DNA of 33,331 bases from contig CASFCH010000074.1 in NCBI GenBank assembly GCA_949293315.1, positions 1 through 33,331 on the forward strand, in the 5' to 3' direction. Both the position numbers and the translations under genes were made by a program. The DNA is from an uncultured Oscillospiraceae bacterium. Its GTDB lineage: Bacteria > Bacillota > Clostridia > Oscillospirales > Acutalibacteraceae. Positions 6,526 through 13,926 of this stretch are shown one piece after another. The first letter of the stretch is position 1. Each line of letters starts with the position of its first letter. The notes under the pieces are model-generated. The model saw nothing but the letters and a program-made list of their open reading frames with translations. It did no database searches and was not told where the DNA came from.

Positions 6526-7320
6526 ATGAATAAAGATACATGCCAGACGATCAAACTCGCAAAGGGTGAGATGAATGTCTATGACTTCGGCACCGTCAGG
6601 CTGCACGCCTATAAGACCAACGATTTCATTGACGATGAGGTCTTTATCGTGGAGAAAAACGGAAAGGCCGTTGTCATTGAATCCCCCTGCTTTTTTGACA
6701 ACAGCGCGGAACTGACCGAATATCTGAAAGATATGGAGGTGACAGGGATGCTGGTCGCCTACCACGGCGCGGGCGCCTCCTTCCTGCCGGAGGTTCCAAA
6801 ATATGCCACGCAGAATGCGGTGGACTACTCCGAAAACGGCGGCGGGAAGGCGCTGATTGAAAATTTCACCAGTGCGTTTGGGGAATCCTTCGACAGCTCC
6901 GTCCACAAAATCACCCATGTGATCGGTGAGGGCAGGATCACCATCGGCGGTATCGACTTTGTCATCACGCAGACGACGGATGCCTTTGACGTGGAGATCC
7001 CGGAGATCAACGCCGTTTACACCCACATGCTCGGCCACGACTGCCACTCCATTGTGGCCGGCGCAGGCCATGCGGACGCCATCATCGCGCAGCTGCGCGG
7101 CTATATTGCCCGGGGCTATGACCTGATCCTGACCTCCCACTATACCCCGGAGGATCTGAAGGACGCCCGGACGAAGATCGCCTATCTTGAAAATCTGAAG
7201 GCAATCGCCGCGCACTGCACGGATGCCGACAGCTTCAAGGCGGAGGTCCAGAAGCAGTACCCCGCATACAGCGGTCAAAACTATCTGGATATGACGGCGG
7301 GATTTTTCTTTGCCGGATAA
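6526..7320 (+). CDS. Metallo-beta-lactamase-fold-like protein lacking the metal motif
   Basis: The 264-residue product has the general layout of a metallo-beta-lactamase-fold protein: an N-terminal DEVFIVEKNGKAVVIESP strand pair, a LVAYHGAG segment where the HxHxDH motif would stand, TTDAFDVEIPEINAVYTHMLGHDCHS in the middle, and DLILTSHYTPEDL before the last helices. The canonical HxHxDH is absent (only one His in that loop), though later His (HMLGHDCH, GAGHAD, TSHY) are kept. It may be a degenerate or alternative-metal member; the fold call itself is by eye. AGGAGGAAA precedes ATG 6526. It is divergent from the HxlR gene and 66 nt upstream of the macrodomain gene, with a strong hairpin between. 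The reaction is unknown. Confidence 0.7.
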   Translation: MNKDTCQTIKLAKGEMNVYDFGTVRLHAYKTNDFIDDEVFIVEKNGKAVVIESPCFFDNSAELTEYLKDMEVTGMLVAYHGAGASFLPEVPKYATQNAVDYSENGGGKALIENFTSAFGESFDSSVHKITHVIGEGRITIGGIDFVITQTTDAFDVEIPEINAVYTHMLGHDCHSIVAGAGHADAIIAQLRGYIARGYDLILTSHYTPEDLKDARTKIAYLENLKAIAAHCTDADSFKAEVQKQYPAYSGQNYLDMTAGFFFAG

Positions 7321-7327
7321 GCGCCGC

Positions 7328-7353
7328 GGGGGCCGCCGCGTACGGCGGCCCCC
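7328..7353. terminator. Strong intercistronic hairpin without a T-run
   Basis: GGGGGCCGCCG (7328-7338) and CGGCGGCCCCC (7343-7353) form a perfect 11-bp GC stem with loop CGTA. No T-tract follows, so it may only attenuate, or stabilise the mRNA end, between the MBL-like and macrodomain genes. Confidence 0.6.
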
Positions 7354-7386
7354 ACCCCATCGCACACATAGGATGGAGGGATTCCC

Positions 7387-8193
7387 ATGACACAGGATCA
7401 ACGGCGGCTGTATCTGATCCACAGCCTGCTGAGCGAAGGGCCGGAGGGCGGGATCGTGATTCCGTCCGGCGGGCAGGATCAAAAGCGCCTGCTCCGCACG
7501 CTATTCAACATTCGGCCGCCCCGGCCCGCCGAGAAAAAATTTCTGGCAGTACAGGACGCTTATTTGCAGGAGGAGATCCGGCAAAAGGGCGTGACCGACC
7601 TGAAGGATCTTCGCCCGGTGCAGGAGGGCCTCTATCTCTGGCGCGGAGATATAACCACTCTGCGCTGCGACGCCATCGTCAACGCCGCCAACTCCCAACT
7701 GCTCGGCTGCTTTGTCCCGTGCCACGGCTGCATCGACAACGCCATCCACACCTATGCCGGTGTGCAGCTGCGGGCGGCCTGTGCCGAAATCATGCACCGG
7801 CAGGGGCACCCGGAAGAGCCGGGCACGGCCAAAATCACGCCGGCGTTCAATCTGCCCTGCAGCTATATCCTGCACACCGTCGGCCCTGTTGTGCACGGGA
7901 GACCGACCGAACGGGAGGAGGCGCAGCTGGCCTCGTGCTACCGCGCCTGCCTGGATCTCGCCGAACACAGCGGTGTAAAAAGCATCGCGTTCTGCTGCAT
8001 TTCCACCGGAGAGTTCCACTTCCCAAACGATCGGGCGGCGCAGATTGCAGTCAGGACCGTAAAAATATATAAGGAGCACACAAACAGCACTGTGGAGGTG
8101 ATCTTCAATGTGTTCCGAGAAAAGGATTTCGACCTTTACCGCAGGCTGCTCGGCCCCGATTCAAAGGCTGCAGGCGGCGCTCGCATCCGCTGA
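7387..8193 (+). CDS. Zinc-dependent macrodomain ADP-ribosylhydrolase (SirTM-linked)
   Basis: A 268-residue protein with an N-terminal helical region (1-80) and a macrodomain (about 82-260). Diagnostic are IVNAANSQLLGCF (Asn-Ala-Ala-Asn at 99-102), the Cys/His cluster PCHGCIDNAIH (111-121), which in this macrodomain class binds a catalytic zinc, and CISTGEFHFPN, the ADP-ribose phosphate loop. Relatives encoded beside SirTM in Staphylococcus and Streptococcus remove the mono-ADP-ribose that SirTM attaches. Length and N-terminal extension match those proteins. GGATGGAGGG precedes ATG 7387. The last 86 nt overlap the SirTM gene in another frame, which couples the two at the translational level. 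Confidence 0.93.
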   Translation: MTQDQRRLYLIHSLLSEGPEGGIVIPSGGQDQKRLLRTLFNIRPPRPAEKKFLAVQDAYLQEEIRQKGVTDLKDLRPVQEGLYLWRGDITTLRCDAIVNAANSQLLGCFVPCHGCIDNAIHTYAGVQLRAACAEIMHRQGHPEEPGTAKITPAFNLPCSYILHTVGPVVHGRPTEREEAQLASCYRACLDLAEHSGVKSIAFCCISTGEFHFPNDRAAQIAVRTVKIYKEHTNSTVEVIFNVFREKDFDLYRRLLGPDSKAAGGARIR

Positions 8194-9040
8194 CGCCGTC
8201 GTGATCGGGGCGGGGAGCGGCCTTTCCACGTCGGCGGGTCTGGTCTACGACGGGGAGCGGTTCAAACGATATTTTTCCGACTTTGAAAAAAAATACGGGT
8301 TTCACGATATGTATTCCGGCGGATTTTACCCTTATGATACGCCGGAGGAATACTGGGCATATTGGAGCCGGTATATTTATATCAACCGCTATCTGGATGC
8401 GCCAAAGCCCGTCTATGAAGAGCTTTTTCACCTGATCCGGGAGAAGGACTACTTCATTCTGACGACCAATGTGGATCACTGCTTCCAGAAGGCGGGATTT
8501 GACAAAGGGCGGCTGTTCTACACACAGGGGGACTACGGCCTGTGGCAGTGCGCCAGGCCCTGCCACGACAAGGCATACGACAACCAAGACGTTGTTCGCC
8601 GGATGGTGGAGGCCCAGGGCTTTCGAGCGACAGCGCAGGCGCTGGAACCGCCTGCGGGCACGGCGCCAAAGATGTCTGTCCCCGCCGATCTGATTCCCCG
8701 CTGTCCAAAATGCGGCGCGCCGATGGCCATGAACCTGCGCACGGACAGCACCTTTGTCCAGGATTCCGGCTGGTATGACGCAGCCCGGAGATATGAGGAC
8801 TATCTGCAGCGCCACCGCAACGGCGCCGTGCTCTACCTGGAGCTGGGAGTGGGGTTCAACACCCCGGTCATCATCAAGTACAATTTCTGGCGGATGACGG
8901 CTGAAAATCCGCGGGCGGTCTACGCCTGCATCAACCGGCAGGAGGCCGTCTGCCCGAAAGAGCTCGCCCCACAGGCGATCTGTATCCGCGGCGACATCGG
9001 GGCCGTTCTGGCCGAGACGGCAGAGCGAGCCGCCGATTAA
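8108..9040 (+). CDS. Class M sirtuin (SirTM), protein ADP-ribosyltransferase
   Basis: A 310-residue Sir2-fold protein. The NAD-binding motif is GAGSGLSTSAGL (34-45). In canonical sirtuins a His acts as base; here the corresponding motif is TQGDYG, with Gln140, preceded by TTNVD (Asn121). This Asn/Gln pair fits the SirTM class, in which the enzyme transfers ADP-ribose to protein rather than deacetylating. Cys pairs (CARPC at 148-152 and CPKC near 201-204) form the zinc site. I kept the start ATG at 8108, inside the macrodomain gene, because GGAGGTG lies about 8 nt before it. No GcvH-L or LplA2 gene is nearby, so the protein target is not indicated. The gene ends in a terminator. Confidence 0.93.
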   Translation: MCSEKRISTFTAGCSAPIQRLQAALASADAVVIGAGSGLSTSAGLVYDGERFKRYFSDFEKKYGFHDMYSGGFYPYDTPEEYWAYWSRYIYINRYLDAPKPVYEELFHLIREKDYFILTTNVDHCFQKAGFDKGRLFYTQGDYGLWQCARPCHDKAYDNQDVVRRMVEAQGFRATAQALEPPAGTAPKMSVPADLIPRCPKCGAPMAMNLRTDSTFVQDSGWYDAARRYEDYLQRHRNGAVLYLELGVGFNTPVIIKYNFWRMTAENPRAVYACINRQEAVCPKELAPQAICIRGDIGAVLAETAERAAD

Positions 9041-9084
9041 GACCGCCCTGTGCACGAAACGTTTGAATGGCACAGGGCGGTCTT
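9039..9084. terminator. Bidirectional intrinsic terminator after SirTM
   Basis: A perfect 15-bp stem: AAGACCGCCCTGTGC (9039-9053) and GCACAGGGCGGTCTT (9070-9084), with a 16-nt loop and TTTTC on the plus side. It overlaps the SirTM stop codon and also serves the convergent small gene ending at 9101. The core shares CGCCCTGTGC with the hairpin at 5834-5870. Confidence 0.88.
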
Positions 9085-9100
9085 TTCATAAAATATTTTT

Positions 9101-9343
9101 TCAGTCCTCGACCGGCTCCATATACTCCCGCTCTCCGCATTTGGGGCAGCGAATGATCTTCCCCTCCACGGCGTTGACGGCAAAAATCATCTGGAGCACC
9201 GGCGGCTTAAAGCAGTGGCCGCACCTGGGGCACCGGAAGTGTTCGTGCCGGTAAAAGCGGATATAGAAAACCGCGGCGGCGATCAGCGCGGCCGCCAGCA
9301 CGCACAGCGCAGCGATCAGCAGCACCTTTGAGACGGGATTCAT
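9101..9343 (-). CDS. Small membrane-anchored zinc-ribbon protein
   Basis: An 80-residue protein with one N-terminal membrane helix (about residues 6-29, LLIAALCVLAAALIAAAVFY) followed by two CPxCG knuckles (CPRCG near 38-42 and CPKCG near 66-70), a zinc ribbon facing the cytoplasm or cell surface. The function is unknown; such proteins are common in Clostridia. The upstream region is a GGGGGGAAAA rather than a classic Shine-Dalgarno. It lies downstream of folD, separated by a terminator whose stem is about 27 nt before the start codon, so expression may depend on read-through. Confidence 0.75.
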   Translation of the reverse strand: MNPVSKVLLIAALCVLAAALIAAAVFYIRFYRHEHFRCPRCGHCFKPPVLQMIFAVNAVEGKIIRCPKCGEREYMEPVED

Positions 9344-9360
9344 CGCGTATTTTCCCCCCG

Positions 9361-9390
9361 AATAAAGATCCGCCCGGCTGAGCCGGGCGG
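9361..9390 (-). terminator. Terminator after folD, immediately before the small zinc-ribbon gene
   Basis: CCGCCCGGCT (9370-9379) and AGCCGGGCGG (9381-9390) form an almost loopless perfect stem. Reading the minus strand, it is followed by ATCTTTATT (9369-9361). Confidence 0.75.
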
Positions 9391-9394
9391 GCGA

Positions 9395-10249
9395 TCAGTC
9401 GATCATATTCTGAATTTTGGCCGCAGTGACGGTGTTTTTCAGCAGCATGGCGATCGTCATCGGTCCGACGCCGCCGGGCACCGGCGTAATGTACGAGGCC
9501 TTCGGCTCCACGGCGGCAAAATCCACATCGCCGCAGAGCTTGCCGTTCTCGTCGCGGTCCATGCCCACGTCGATCACCACGGCGCCGTCCTTGACCATGT
9601 CGCCGGTGATGAATTTGGGCTTACCGACCGCCGCCACCAGGATATCCGCCCGCGCCGTGACAGATTTCAGATCCCGGGTGCGGGAGTGGCAGGTGGTGAC
9701 CGTGCCGTTCTCGTGCAGGAGGAGCATGCTCATCGGTTTACCCACAATATTGCTGCGGCCGACGACGACGCACTCCTTCCCCTCGGCGCTGATGCCGTAG
9801 TGGTGCAGCAGTTCCATGATCCCGGCCGGCGTGCACGGGAGGAAGTGGTAGTCCCCCAGCATGATCCGCCCGACATTGGCGGGATGGAATGCGTCCACAT
9901 CCTTGATCGGCGCAATGTTTTCAATCACCGCGCGGTCGTCCAGGCCGTTTGGCAGCGGGAGCTGGCACAGGATGCCGCTGATATCACCGCGGCTGTTGAG
10001 CGCGCGGACAAGCGCGATCAGCTCGTCCAGCGTGGTGTCCGCCGCGAGCGCGTGCTCCTCGGAGTAGATGCCCACCTCGGCACACGCCTTTTTCTTGTTG
10101 TTGACATAGATGCGGGAGGCCGGGTCGTCCCCCACGACGATGACTGCCAGCCCGGGCGTGACGCCGCGCTCCTTCAGCCGCGCGACCTCCTTTGCCACAT
10201 CGGCGCGCACCTGTGCGGCCACGCCTTTCCCGTCAATGATCTGTGCCAT
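9395..10249 (-). CDS. folD: Bifunctional methylenetetrahydrofolate dehydrogenase / cyclohydrolase
   Basis: A 284-residue FolD, converting 5,10-methylene-THF to 10-formyl-THF in the cytosol for purine and fMet-tRNA synthesis. Visible are SRIYVNNKKKACAEVG with the catalytic Lys/Tyr pair (first domain), QLPLPNGLDD, the DVDAFHPANVG segment, PCTPAGIMELL, and the Rossmann VVVGRSNIVGKPMSMLLL with GPMTIAMLLKNT at the C-terminus. Length is normal. The start ATG 10249 follows GGGAGGGG and lies 17 nt inside the lgt gene, indicating translational coupling. Its product belongs with the folP-folB-folK cluster at the right end functionally, but it is not in the same operon. Confidence 0.97.
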   Translation of the reverse strand: MAQIIDGKGVAAQVRADVAKEVARLKERGVTPGLAVIVVGDDPASRIYVNNKKKACAEVGIYSEEHALAADTTLDELIALVRALNSRGDISGILCQLPLPNGLDDRAVIENIAPIKDVDAFHPANVGRIMLGDYHFLPCTPAGIMELLHHYGISAEGKECVVVGRSNIVGKPMSMLLLHENGTVTTCHSRTRDLKSVTARADILVAAVGKPKFITGDMVKDGAVVIDVGMDRDENGKLCGDVDFAAVEPKASYITPVPGGVGPMTIAMLLKNTVTAAKIQNMID

Positions 10250-11294
10250 TTTGATCCCCTCCCTTTTCCTTTTCCGCCGGTGCGGGCGCCGTACTCGCCG
10301 GATTTTCTTTTGCCATGTTTTCCGTACGCTCCTGCGCAGCAGCGGCCGGGGCGTTTTTCTTTTTCTTTCGATCCGTCTTTTCCGGCTCTTCGGGGAAGAA
10401 GTCCACCCCTTCGATCGGACGCGGATGACGCTTCACCCGGACGAGCATGAAGATCAGCACCCCGACGCACACGACCACCAGCAGGGCGGAGAGCAGCTGC
10501 GAAACGCGGATATTCGTCCCGGTAATATACAGGCTGTCCGTGCGCAGCCCCTCCACGACCATGCGCTCAAGGCCGTACCAGATGCCGTAGCACAGGGCGA
10601 TCTGACCGCTGAACTTGCGGAATTTGGCGCAGATCAGCCACAGGACAAAGAAGCCCAGCAGGCACCACACGGATTCGTAAAAAAATGTGGGATGTACCGG
10701 CGCGTATGGATCTACCATCACGCCCCCCGCCTCGATCTCCGCCTCGTGGCTGAGCAGATAGGCGGTCGTCTTGTCGCTGATCATGCCCCAGGGCATGTCG
10801 GTGTTGCAGCCGAATGCCTCCTGGTTCATAAAGTTGCCCCAGCGGCCGATCCCCTGGCCGATCAGCAGGCTCATCCCCGCCATGTCGGCCAGATTGTAAA
10901 AGTTGAGCTTGTCAAATTTGCAGACGATGAAGGCCGCGATTACCCCGCCGATGATCCCGCCGTAGATCGCGAGGCCGCCCTCCCAGATCTTAAAGATATC
11001 GGCCGGATGGGCGGAAAAGTAGTCCCACTCAAAGGCCACATAGTAAAGTCTTGCGCCCAGGATGCCGCCGATGGTGGCAAAGATCAGGACATCGAGCATC
11101 TTGTCGATGCTCATTTTCCACTTATAGGCGAGGTGGCCGCCCCACAGCACGGCCAGAAAAAAGCCGAACGCGATGATCACGCCATACCATTTAATTGTAA
11201 ACTCATGCCCGAACAGGGTAAACTGCGCCGCAATGGACGGCACGTCCAGGCTCCATCCCAGCCCGGGGAAATTGACCGTGGTGAAATCTCCCAT
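10233..11294 (-). CDS. lgt: Prolipoprotein diacylglyceryl transferase
   Basis: A 353-residue integral membrane enzyme that moves diacylglycerol from phosphatidylglycerol to the lipobox cysteine of prolipoproteins. The signature GQGIGRWGNFMNQEAFG is intact, as are the WYGVIIAFGF N-terminal and YGIWYGLERMVVEGLRTDSL C-terminal segments. About seven membrane helices can be seen. A Lys/Ala/Pro/Glu-rich cytoplasmic tail of about 60 residues follows the last helix and is not needed in shorter homologues. ATG 11294 was chosen since GGAGG lies about 8 nt upstream; the in-frame GTG 15 nt earlier overlaps that site. It is 38 nt downstream of the M16 peptidase gene and overlaps folD. Confidence 0.96.
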   Translation of the reverse strand: MGDFTTVNFPGLGWSLDVPSIAAQFTLFGHEFTIKWYGVIIAFGFFLAVLWGGHLAYKWKMSIDKMLDVLIFATIGGILGARLYYVAFEWDYFSAHPADIFKIWEGGLAIYGGIIGGVIAAFIVCKFDKLNFYNLADMAGMSLLIGQGIGRWGNFMNQEAFGCNTDMPWGMISDKTTAYLLSHEAEIEAGGVMVDPYAPVHPTFFYESVWCLLGFFVLWLICAKFRKFSGQIALCYGIWYGLERMVVEGLRTDSLYITGTNIRVSQLLSALLVVVCVGVLIFMLVRVKRHPRPIEGVDFFPEEPEKTDRKKKKNAPAAAAQERTENMAKENPASTAPAPAEKEKGGDQNGTDH

Positions 11295-11332
11295 TCTCTC
11301 AGCCTCCACGCTTTGTTTGATCGGTCCGGCGA

Positions 11333-12607
11333 TCAGGCGGGCAGGATCACGGACAGCGCGCTGAACGCCTCGTCCAGCACCTGCGCCGCGCGGTTGACCT
11401 GCTCGATCGTCACATTCCGGTACCCCTCGGCCCGGTCAAAGATCCGCTCCCCGCACAGGTGGGCGTCGATCAGATTGTTGGCGAGGCCGTCCACATCATT
11501 ATACCCCATTATTTCCCTGCCGTAAAGCAGCTTTTTGGCGCGGCTGAACGCGTCGGGGTCGACCCCGTTTTCCCGGATCCGTGTCAGGGCGTCCCGGATC
11601 ACCTGCGCCGCACGGTGCGGGTGCGTGGACTCGCCGGCCAGGAAGACGCTGGCATAACCGGGGCCGGTGAAGTATTCGGTGCCAAAGCCGGGGCTGATGA
11701 GGCCCTGATTCATCAGGTCGCGGTACAGGTCGGAGGACTCGCCCGCCGCCGCCTCGAGCAGCGTGTACATGGCGATGCGCTCCTCAAGCGGAAGCATCAT
11801 CGTATTGCACGCCTGCTTATAGCCGAGCATGAACATCGGCACCGCGACGGAGAGCTTTTGCTCCACGAGTTTTTGGCCCACCTGGGCGGGCTCCTCAGGG
11901 AAGGTTCGCTCGATCTCGATCGCCTCACACGGCTTCAGGAGCCGATCCGCCGTGCGGAGCACCTGCTCCACCGTCACATTGCCCACCACGGCCAGCGCCA
12001 TGTTGTGCAAATTGTAAAAACGGTTGTAGCACGCATAGAGAAGCTGATCGTCAATCCGGGCGATGGAGTCGATCGTCCCGGCGATGTCGATGCGCACGGG
12101 ATGCTTCTGGTACAGCGCGCGCAGGAGGTTGAACTCCAGCTGCCAGCCGGGCTCATCCTGATACATGCGGATCTCCTGCCCGATGATGCCCTGCTCCTTC
12201 TGGACCGTCTGCGCCGTAAAGTACGGGTGCTGCACAAAGTCGAGCAGGATCTCGAAGGAGGCGTCAAAGTCCCCGGAGGTGGAGAAGAGGTAGCACGTGC
12301 GGTCAAAGCTCGTGTAGGCGTTGGCGCTCGCGCCTGTCTCGGCGTAGCGCGCAAAGGCGTCGAGCTCCTCGCTCTCAAACAGCTTGTGCTCCAAAAAGTG
12401 CGCGATTCCCTCCGGCACGGTGGTGAATTCTTTTTCGCCCTTCAGGCGGAAGCACGTGTCCACGGAGCCGTACCGCGTTCCGAACACGGCGTAGGCGGAG
12501 GAGTACCCCTCCTTGGGCAGCACATAGATGCGCAGTCCCGTCGCGTGGTCGATCTCAAAATAGCGCTCGCCGAGCGCGTCGTTCTTCACTTCTCGGATCT
12601 GATTCAT
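11333..12607 (-). CDS. ymfH: M16 family zinc peptidase (YmfH-like)
   Basis: A 424-residue M16 (insulinase/pitrilysin-type) peptidase. The inverted zinc motif HxxEH is intact (His70-Phe-Leu-Glu73-His74), with a downstream EQGIIGQEIRMYQDEP region holding the third metal-ligand Glu (Glu145 is a candidate). It is cytosolic, with no signal peptide. Its start codon overlaps the stop of the preceding M16 homologue by 4 nt (ATGA), so the two are coupled and probably form a heterodimer of one catalytic and one non-catalytic subunit, as in Bacillus YmfF/YmfH. The substrate is unknown; peptide turnover or processing of a small peptide signal is possible. lgt follows after a 38-nt gap. Confidence 0.88.
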   Translation of the reverse strand: MNQIREVKNDALGERYFEIDHATGLRIYVLPKEGYSSAYAVFGTRYGSVDTCFRLKGEKEFTTVPEGIAHFLEHKLFESEELDAFARYAETGASANAYTSFDRTCYLFSTSGDFDASFEILLDFVQHPYFTAQTVQKEQGIIGQEIRMYQDEPGWQLEFNLLRALYQKHPVRIDIAGTIDSIARIDDQLLYACYNRFYNLHNMALAVVGNVTVEQVLRTADRLLKPCEAIEIERTFPEEPAQVGQKLVEQKLSVAVPMFMLGYKQACNTMMLPLEERIAMYTLLEAAAGESSDLYRDLMNQGLISPGFGTEYFTGPGYASVFLAGESTHPHRAAQVIRDALTRIRENGVDPDAFSRAKKLLYGREIMGYNDVDGLANNLIDAHLCGERIFDRAEGYRNVTIEQVNRAAQVLDEAFSALSVILPA

Positions 12608-13893
12608 GCCTGTACCTCCTCTTCCTCGGGCCGGAGAAGATAGACGGTGTCCAGCGCTGCACCGCGCGCCGCCTGCTCCACCTCTTCACGTGTGACGGCG
12701 GAAATCTGCCGGGCATACTCCTCCGGCGTATCGACATGATCCAGCGTCATCTGGCGCATATACCAGGTGTCCAGATAATCCGGCATATCGTTCATGCTGC
12801 GCGCCGAATCGCTCAGCGCCTTGATCGAAGCGGCAAACTCGCCGTCTTCAAACGCCCCCTCCTGCATGATGCGCAGCTGATTGAGGATCTCCGTGCGCGC
12901 CTTTCCGGCGTTCTCATCCTCCACGCCGCTGGAGACGAAGATCAGCCCCTTCTGCCGCGTGAGGCGGGCGGAGCAATAGTAGCACAGGCTCATCTTCTCC
13001 CGCACATTCATGAACAGCCGGGAGTACGGGCCGCCGCCGAAGATATCGGTCATCACCGCGTGGGCATAGGGACGGTCGTCCGGCGAGGTCATCGCCGTGC
13101 GCAGGCCGAGCACCAGCTTGCCCTGGTTGACGGGGAGCTGTTCCGTCTGCTCCCGCACCGATCCGGAGAACGGGCGGAAGATGGGCGCGGACAGCGGGCG
13201 GTAATCGCGCCCGATCTGCTCAAACGCCCTTTGGAATCGGTCGCCCACCGCCTCCGCCTCTGCGGAACCGACCACGTTGATCTGAACCCGCGCACGGCGC
13301 AGCAGATCCCGCATGGCATGTGTGGCAGATTCCGGTGTGATTGCGGCGATCTCCTCCACCCGGCCGTATTTGCTCAGGCCAAAGGGTTCATCCGCACACA
13401 TGGCGGCCTCGCACTGCTCGAGCGCGTACTGGCGCTTGTCGCTCAGCTCGCTGTCGATCTTCTCCTTGAGCAGGCGCTTTTCCAGCTCCACAGCCTGCGC
13501 GGTGAGCAGGCCGTTCTCCGTCACGGGGTCGAAGAGCATCTCGCACAAGAGATCCGCGCACGCGTCCGCAAGGCGCTCGCCCTCCAGGGCGAACCGGTCG
13601 TCCACGGTGCTGATATAGAGCGTGAGCACCTGCGCGTCGCCCTGCTTGTTGATCCGGGCGTACACGATGGCGCCGTACAGCTCCGCCAGCCGCCGGTTGA
13701 GCGCGGTGAAATCCGGGTACCGGGCACAGGAGCGCTGCAGCAGGGAGATCGCCAGCGCGTTGACGCCGGCCGTCTCCGCCCGCAGGGGCACGGCAAAGCT
13801 GACGCTCACGCGCAGGGTCTTAAACCGGGAGGTCTGCACGCCGACGATCCGCACGCCGTCCATCAGCTCCCGCTGATAAAGGGGATGTTCCAT
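12604..13893 (-). CDS. ymfF: M16 family peptidase-like protein, no zinc motif (YmfF-like)
   Basis: A 429-residue M16 homologue. The position where HxxEH would stand reads ALAISLLQRSCARYPD, so the zinc site is missing. The C-terminal half keeps the GGGPYSRLFMNVREKMSLCYY motif, the Arg/Tyr substrate-binding element of M16 enzymes. It is predicted to be the non-catalytic partner of the downstream gene. The start ATG 13893 has GGAGGG 9 nt before it; an upstream in-frame alternative at 13926 precedes that site and adds no conserved sequence. This is the first gene of the minus-strand operon ymfF-ymfH-lgt-folD. Confidence 0.87.
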   Translation of the reverse strand: MEHPLYQRELMDGVRIVGVQTSRFKTLRVSVSFAVPLRAETAGVNALAISLLQRSCARYPDFTALNRRLAELYGAIVYARINKQGDAQVLTLYISTVDDRFALEGERLADACADLLCEMLFDPVTENGLLTAQAVELEKRLLKEKIDSELSDKRQYALEQCEAAMCADEPFGLSKYGRVEEIAAITPESATHAMRDLLRRARVQINVVGSAEAEAVGDRFQRAFEQIGRDYRPLSAPIFRPFSGSVREQTEQLPVNQGKLVLGLRTAMTSPDDRPYAHAVMTDIFGGGPYSRLFMNVREKMSLCYYCSARLTRQKGLIFVSSGVEDENAGKARTEILNQLRIMQEGAFEDGEFAASIKALSDSARSMNDMPDYLDTWYMRQMTLDHVDTPEEYARQISAVTREEVEQAARGAALDTVYLLRPEEEEVQA

Positions 13894-13926
13894 CCTTTTA
13901 ATCCCTCCGTTACAAATAGTTGACAT

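Noticed and set aside
8108-9040. SIR2-type phage-defence NADase (as in Thoeris- or DSR-like systems)
   Set aside because: The catalytic signature is that of the SirTM class and the partner is a zinc macrodomain hydrolase, which fits reversible ADP-ribosylation and not NAD depletion. No defence partner gene is adjacent.
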